A DNA stretch of 64,000 nt from Cohaesibacter sp. ES.047 (GTDB lineage Bacteria; Pseudomonadota; Alphaproteobacteria; Rhizobiales; Cohaesibacteraceae). Positions 63,334 to 64,000 of the stretch are shown here, one piece after another (within the stretch, counting starts at the first letter, position 1; each line of letters opens with the position of its first letter). The stretch is taken from NCBI RefSeq assembly GCF_900215505.1, contig NZ_LT907844.1, positions 1,460,501 to 1,524,500 on the forward strand, written 5' to 3'. A program made the translations under genes and the position numbers. A model generated the notes under the pieces. The model was not told the origin of the DNA and made no database searches. It worked only from the letters and a program-made list of their open reading frames with translations.

Positions 63334-64000
63334 GTCTGGGGCCTCGCACGATATAGAATGATGGCAAAGAATGGGACGCCAACCAGAGCTGTCACAACCC
63401 CGATGGGAACTGTTTGCTGACCTGCGATCACCCGGGATGCAATGTCGGCAACGACCATGAAGATGGCCCCCACCATGGCAGAGGCGGGCAGCAGGCGCAG
63501 GTGCATTGGCCCCACCACATAGCGTGCTGCATGGGGCACCACCAATCCGACAAAGCCGATTGCGCCCACCATGCTGACGATGGTTGCTGTCATCAAGGCG
63601 GTTATCGCAAACAGGATTAGGCGGATCCGCGTTACGGGGACACCAAGAGCGGCGGCATCCTCATCACCAAATGTGAAGGCATCCAGCGCCCGGCCCATCC
63701 AGATGCAGATCGCAAGGCTGATCGCAATTACAACCAGCAAAAGATGGAAATCGGGCCAGCGAACACCCCCGAAACTGCCCAGAAGCCAGAACATGACATC
63801 CCGTGCCTGCTGGGCGTTTCCCGACGTTGTGACAATATAGGACGTCAGCGCATTGAACAGTTGGGAGGCAGCAACACCGGCAAGAATTGTGTGGTTCGGC
63901 CCGCTGGTGGCGCCGTTCGAAAGCAATGCAACCAATCCGAATGCGACAAAGGCGCCCGCAAACGCACCAAATTGCAAGGACAGGCTTCCCGCTCCAATCC
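63330..64000 (-). CDS. FecCD-family ABC permease, 5' end outside window
   Basis: The visible 223 codons reach the right edge and stay open, so the N terminus is missing. It is hydrophobic with at least six helices and the FecCD signatures FALVALLSNGAT-like region, LGVPVTRIRLILFAI, GAIGFVGLVVPHAARYVVGP and the closing IGVVTALVGVPFFAIIL. It is transcribed ahead of, and coupled to, the ATPase gene. It forms the membrane channel of the importer. Confidence 0.92.
   Translation of the reverse strand, partial: IGAGSLSLQFGAFAGAFVAFGLVALLSNGATSGPNHTILAGVAASQLFNALTSYIVTTSGNAQQARDVMFWLLGSFGGVRWPDFHLLLVVIAISLAICIWMGRALDAFTFGDEDAAALGVPVTRIRLILFAITALMTATIVSMVGAIGFVGLVVPHAARYVVGPMHLRLLPASAMVGAIFMVVADIASRVIAGQQTVPIGVVTALVGVPFFAIILYRARPQT

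Overview
The window reads as chromosome of a motile alphaproteobacterium, most likely a marine member of the Hyphomicrobiales (Rhizobiales). The support is a CtrA/SciP/FlbD circuit set among flagellar genes, a cheA-cheW-cheY-cheB-cheR order with a receiver-tailed CheA, an frcR/frcBCAK-type sugar operon, and many GANTC sites in front of ctrA. I cannot name the genus from sequence alone.

Layout. (1) About 1-3.8 kb: chemotaxis operon (cheA 3' end, cheW, cheY, cheB, cheR). (2) 3.9-20.2 kb: ctrA diverging from fliI-fliJ; a hemG-pqiA-like pair; a long minus-strand operon fliF-fliG-fliH-fliN-flbD-flhA, with gene order like the Caulobacter fliF operon; sciP; and fliK-flgD behind a sigma-54-like promoter. 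Two perfect CtrA boxes lie in front of fliF. A 19-bp palindrome occurs both there and between ctrA and fliI. (3) 20.4-26.9 kb: mnmA, a GNAT-like protein, a HerA-like ATPase, and a membrane sensor fused to a DEDDh exonuclease next to a lone receiver. (4) 27.0-34.2 kb: an insertion-sequence graveyard. It holds one intact IS110/IS1111-type element with a candidate guide-RNA region, two broken IS110 genes, and broken IS1182-, IS30- and IS5-type genes.

(5) 34.4-49.2 kb: a catabolic island. A minus-strand run encodes a tripartite tricarboxylate transporter (TctB, TctA, TctC), a PrpF/GalD-type isomerase, a CoA-transferase, an aconitase-family enzyme and a short citryl-CoA lyase, several joined by 4-nt ATGA overlaps. 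Two LysR regulators and a galB-galC pair (4-oxalomesaconate hydratase, CHA aldolase) lie beside it. No ring-cleavage dioxygenase is present, so the pathway may start from an imported tricarboxylate rather than from an aromatic ring. (6) 49.3-54.2 kb: ROK regulator plus an ABC sugar operon with a kinase, behind a 25-bp AT-rich palindrome. (7) 54.2-64 kb: an AT-rich gap, a chemoreceptor, a LacI regulator, a diguanylate cyclase, a small secreted protein, LysR with a DUF2218 gene, and the start of an iron-siderophore/cobalamin-type ABC operon cut by the window edge.

The motility genes form a coherent regulatory hierarchy: CtrA would open the fliF operon, whose product FlbD would activate sigma-54 promoters such as the one before fliK, while SciP tunes CtrA. 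No tRNA, rRNA, CRISPR array or prophage was seen.
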